A stretch of 64,000 nt of DNA from Massilia solisilvae (GTDB lineage: Bacteria > Pseudomonadota > Gammaproteobacteria > Burkholderiales > Burkholderiaceae_D), in NCBI RefSeq assembly GCF_024753215.1, contig NZ_JANUGV010000003.1:310001-374000 (forward strand). The letters are read 5' to 3'. A program made the position numbers and the translations under genes. Positions 61,892 to 64,000 of this stretch are shown in pieces (positions within the stretch are counted from its first letter, which is position 1; each line of letters opens with the position of its first letter). The notes under the pieces were generated by a model. The model was given only the letters and a program-made list of their open reading frames with translations, was not told the origin of the DNA and searched no databases.

Positions 61892-62611
61892 CTAGCCGAC
61901 GCTCCCCGAGAATTGCGCCAGATGGCCGGGGTGCCACATCGTCGCGACCGTGGCCACCATGCCGCGCGACATGGTCTGGCGTTTGAGCACCAGACAGCAG
62001 GCCTTGGCTTCGATCCCGAGCATGGCCGCGACCTCCGCGGGCGCCGGCAGCGCCTCGATGCGGTAGGTGGCGCCGGACAGCGGGGCGGCCTTCATCAGGT
62101 GCTCGTTCGGGGTGATGCTGGAAAAGTCCTGCTCCAGGTAGGACGGCGCGCAGGCTGGATTGACCCAGCGGTCCTCGACCTGGATCGGTACCTCGTCTTC
62201 CAGGTGCACGATAACCGAATGGAACAGCGGCGTGCCCGGCGCCACCCCGAAGCGGGCCGCCAGCGCCTCGCTGGCCGGGGCGCGCTCGAGCAGGCGGCAA
62301 TCGCTGCGGTGCGCATGGCCGCGGGCCCGGATTTCGTCGGCGATGTTGCGGATCTCGACCAGCGTGGCCTGGTACTTTTGGGGGGCGACGAAGGTGCCGG
62401 CGCCCTGGCGGCGGGTCAGCACCTGCTCGGCGGTCAGCTCGCGCACGGCACGGTTGACGGTCATGCGCGATACCCCGAACTGGCGCACCAGCGCCTGCTC
62501 GGACGGCACCAGGTCCCCCTCTTTCCAGCGGCCGCTGGCGATTTCGGCAACCAGGTAGTCCTTGATGCGCTGGAAGATCGGGGTGTTGTCTTGCGCGCTG
62601 TGTTCTTCCAA
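61892..62611 (-). CDS. GntR/HutC-family transcriptional regulator
   Basis: This 239-aa regulator has an N-terminal GntR winged helix (IFQRIKDYLVAEIASGRWKEG, then LVRQFGVSRMTVNRAVREL near 35-60) and a C-terminal UTRA ligand-binding domain (about 85-235), the HutC/FarR subgroup. The order RMTVNRAVRELTAEQVLTRRQGAGTFVA matches histidine-utilisation repressors, but no hut genes are adjacent, so the target is unknown. The start is TTG 62611, with GGAG 5-6 nt upstream; there is no ATG before the DNA-binding domain in this frame. It is divergent from ada with 133 nt between. Confidence 0.85.
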   Translation of the reverse strand: MEEHSAQDNTPIFQRIKDYLVAEIASGRWKEGDLVPSEQALVRQFGVSRMTVNRAVRELTAEQVLTRRQGAGTFVAPQKYQATLVEIRNIADEIRARGHAHRSDCRLLERAPASEALAARFGVAPGTPLFHSVIVHLEDEVPIQVEDRWVNPACAPSYLEQDFSSITPNEHLMKAAPLSGATYRIEALPAPAEVAAMLGIEAKACCLVLKRQTMSRGMVATVATMWHPGHLAQFSGSVG

Positions 62612-62744
62612 ACTACTCTCCGAAGTTCCCGGCGACGCGGCCGGGTATAGCCGGATTCTACCGCCAATTCGACAGCAAGAGTCGGAGTGCCGGCGCGGCG
62701 GCGGGGCACTACGATGGTCCCAATGCCAACCAGAGGAGCGCGCC

Positions 62745-63808
<1,064 letters not shown>

Positions 63809-63812
<4 letters not shown>

Positions 63813-64000
63813 TCACGCACGACTGGGAGCGCGTGCGCGAAGAGCTCGATGCGTTCGGCTGCGCGACCATCCCCGGCCTGCTGTCTCCCGCCGAATGCGA
63901 CAGCTACGCGCAAAGCTATGCGCGGCCCGGGCTGTTTCGCAGCCGGGTGGTGATGGAGCGCTTCCATTTCGGGCGCGGCGAATACCAGTACTTTGCCTAT
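63809..64000 (+). CDS. 2OG-Fe(II) oxygenase-family protein, N-terminal part (3' end outside window)
   Basis: The first 64 residues of a protein (MITHDWERVREELDAFGCAT to FHFGRGEYQYFAY) are present. The opening LDAFGCATIPGLLSPAECDSYAQ is typical of 2-oxoglutarate/Fe(II) dioxygenases of the kind encoded after ada, often linked to alkylation repair or prolyl hydroxylation. The metal-binding HxD...H lies downstream of the window, so activity is not seen. It overlaps ada by 4 nt (ATGA) and is co-translated, which fits a role in the same response. Confidence 0.75.

Overview
The window is a high-GC, gene-dense chromosomal segment of a betaproteobacterium. It most likely comes from the Oxalobacteraceae (Massilia/Telluria group). 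This rests on the trxA-rho-rpmE2 block, the maeB-type malic enzyme, the CpxRA-type pair, the density of c-di-GMP proteins and the base composition. It is inference, because no 16S or other decisive marker is present. The first and last genes run off the window.

Region by region. (1) 1-6083: the end of an RND pump and its outer-membrane lipoprotein, then four rightward redox/detoxification genes (nitroreductase, AhpD-like, nu-class GST, peroxiredoxin-like). (2) 6137-16275: a signalling block. It has a leftward chain of an AraC-type cupin protein without a DNA-binding domain, an EAL phosphodiesterase, a GAF-GGDEF cyclase and an unrecognised 361-aa protein. Two accessory genes follow (a 112-aa unknown and a DarT/DUF7002-like protein), then a rightward full-length AraC paralogue and a PAS-GGDEF-EAL protein. 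(3) 16326-20891: an unrecognised lipoprotein and a response regulator/hybrid kinase pair. (4) 21114-27037: a DUF305 membrane protein and a leftward cinA - phosphatase - traL-like - traM-like - M16 peptidase run, in which two genes resemble IncP conjugation proteins. (5) 27304-31928: a hybrid kinase overlapping a REC-PAS-GGDEF-EAL-REC protein. (6) 31932-38321: a REPIN-like double hairpin, thiL, a beta-propeller protein, a rubrerythrin/rubredoxin/reductase operon and maeB. (7) 38606-42882: gmd, rmd and two glycosyltransferases (GDP-D-rhamnose polysaccharide). (8) 43013-51958: a periplasmic binding protein, a ba3-type oxidase cluster with three multi-haem cytochromes c, a CpxRA-like pair and a divergent low-complexity protein whose upstream region has two perfect CpxR boxes. 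(9) 52045-54304: an AbiE-type toxin-antitoxin pair with palindromic operators, next to tRNA-Leu(CAA). (10) 54530-64000: an APC permease, an ArnT-like transferase, rpmE2, rho, trxA, a HutC-like regulator and an ada operon.

The points most worth following up are the HTH-less AraC cupin operon fused to c-di-GMP turnover, the orphan TraL/TraM pair embedded in a housekeeping operon, the REPIN with a compensatory base pair overlapping the thiL stop codon, the paired CpxR boxes with their unknown target gene, and the AbiE operators. Start codons were moved inward from the longest reading frame wherever a Shine-Dalgarno sequence, signal peptide or gene overlap supported it. Functions come from motif recognition by eye; no database search was run.
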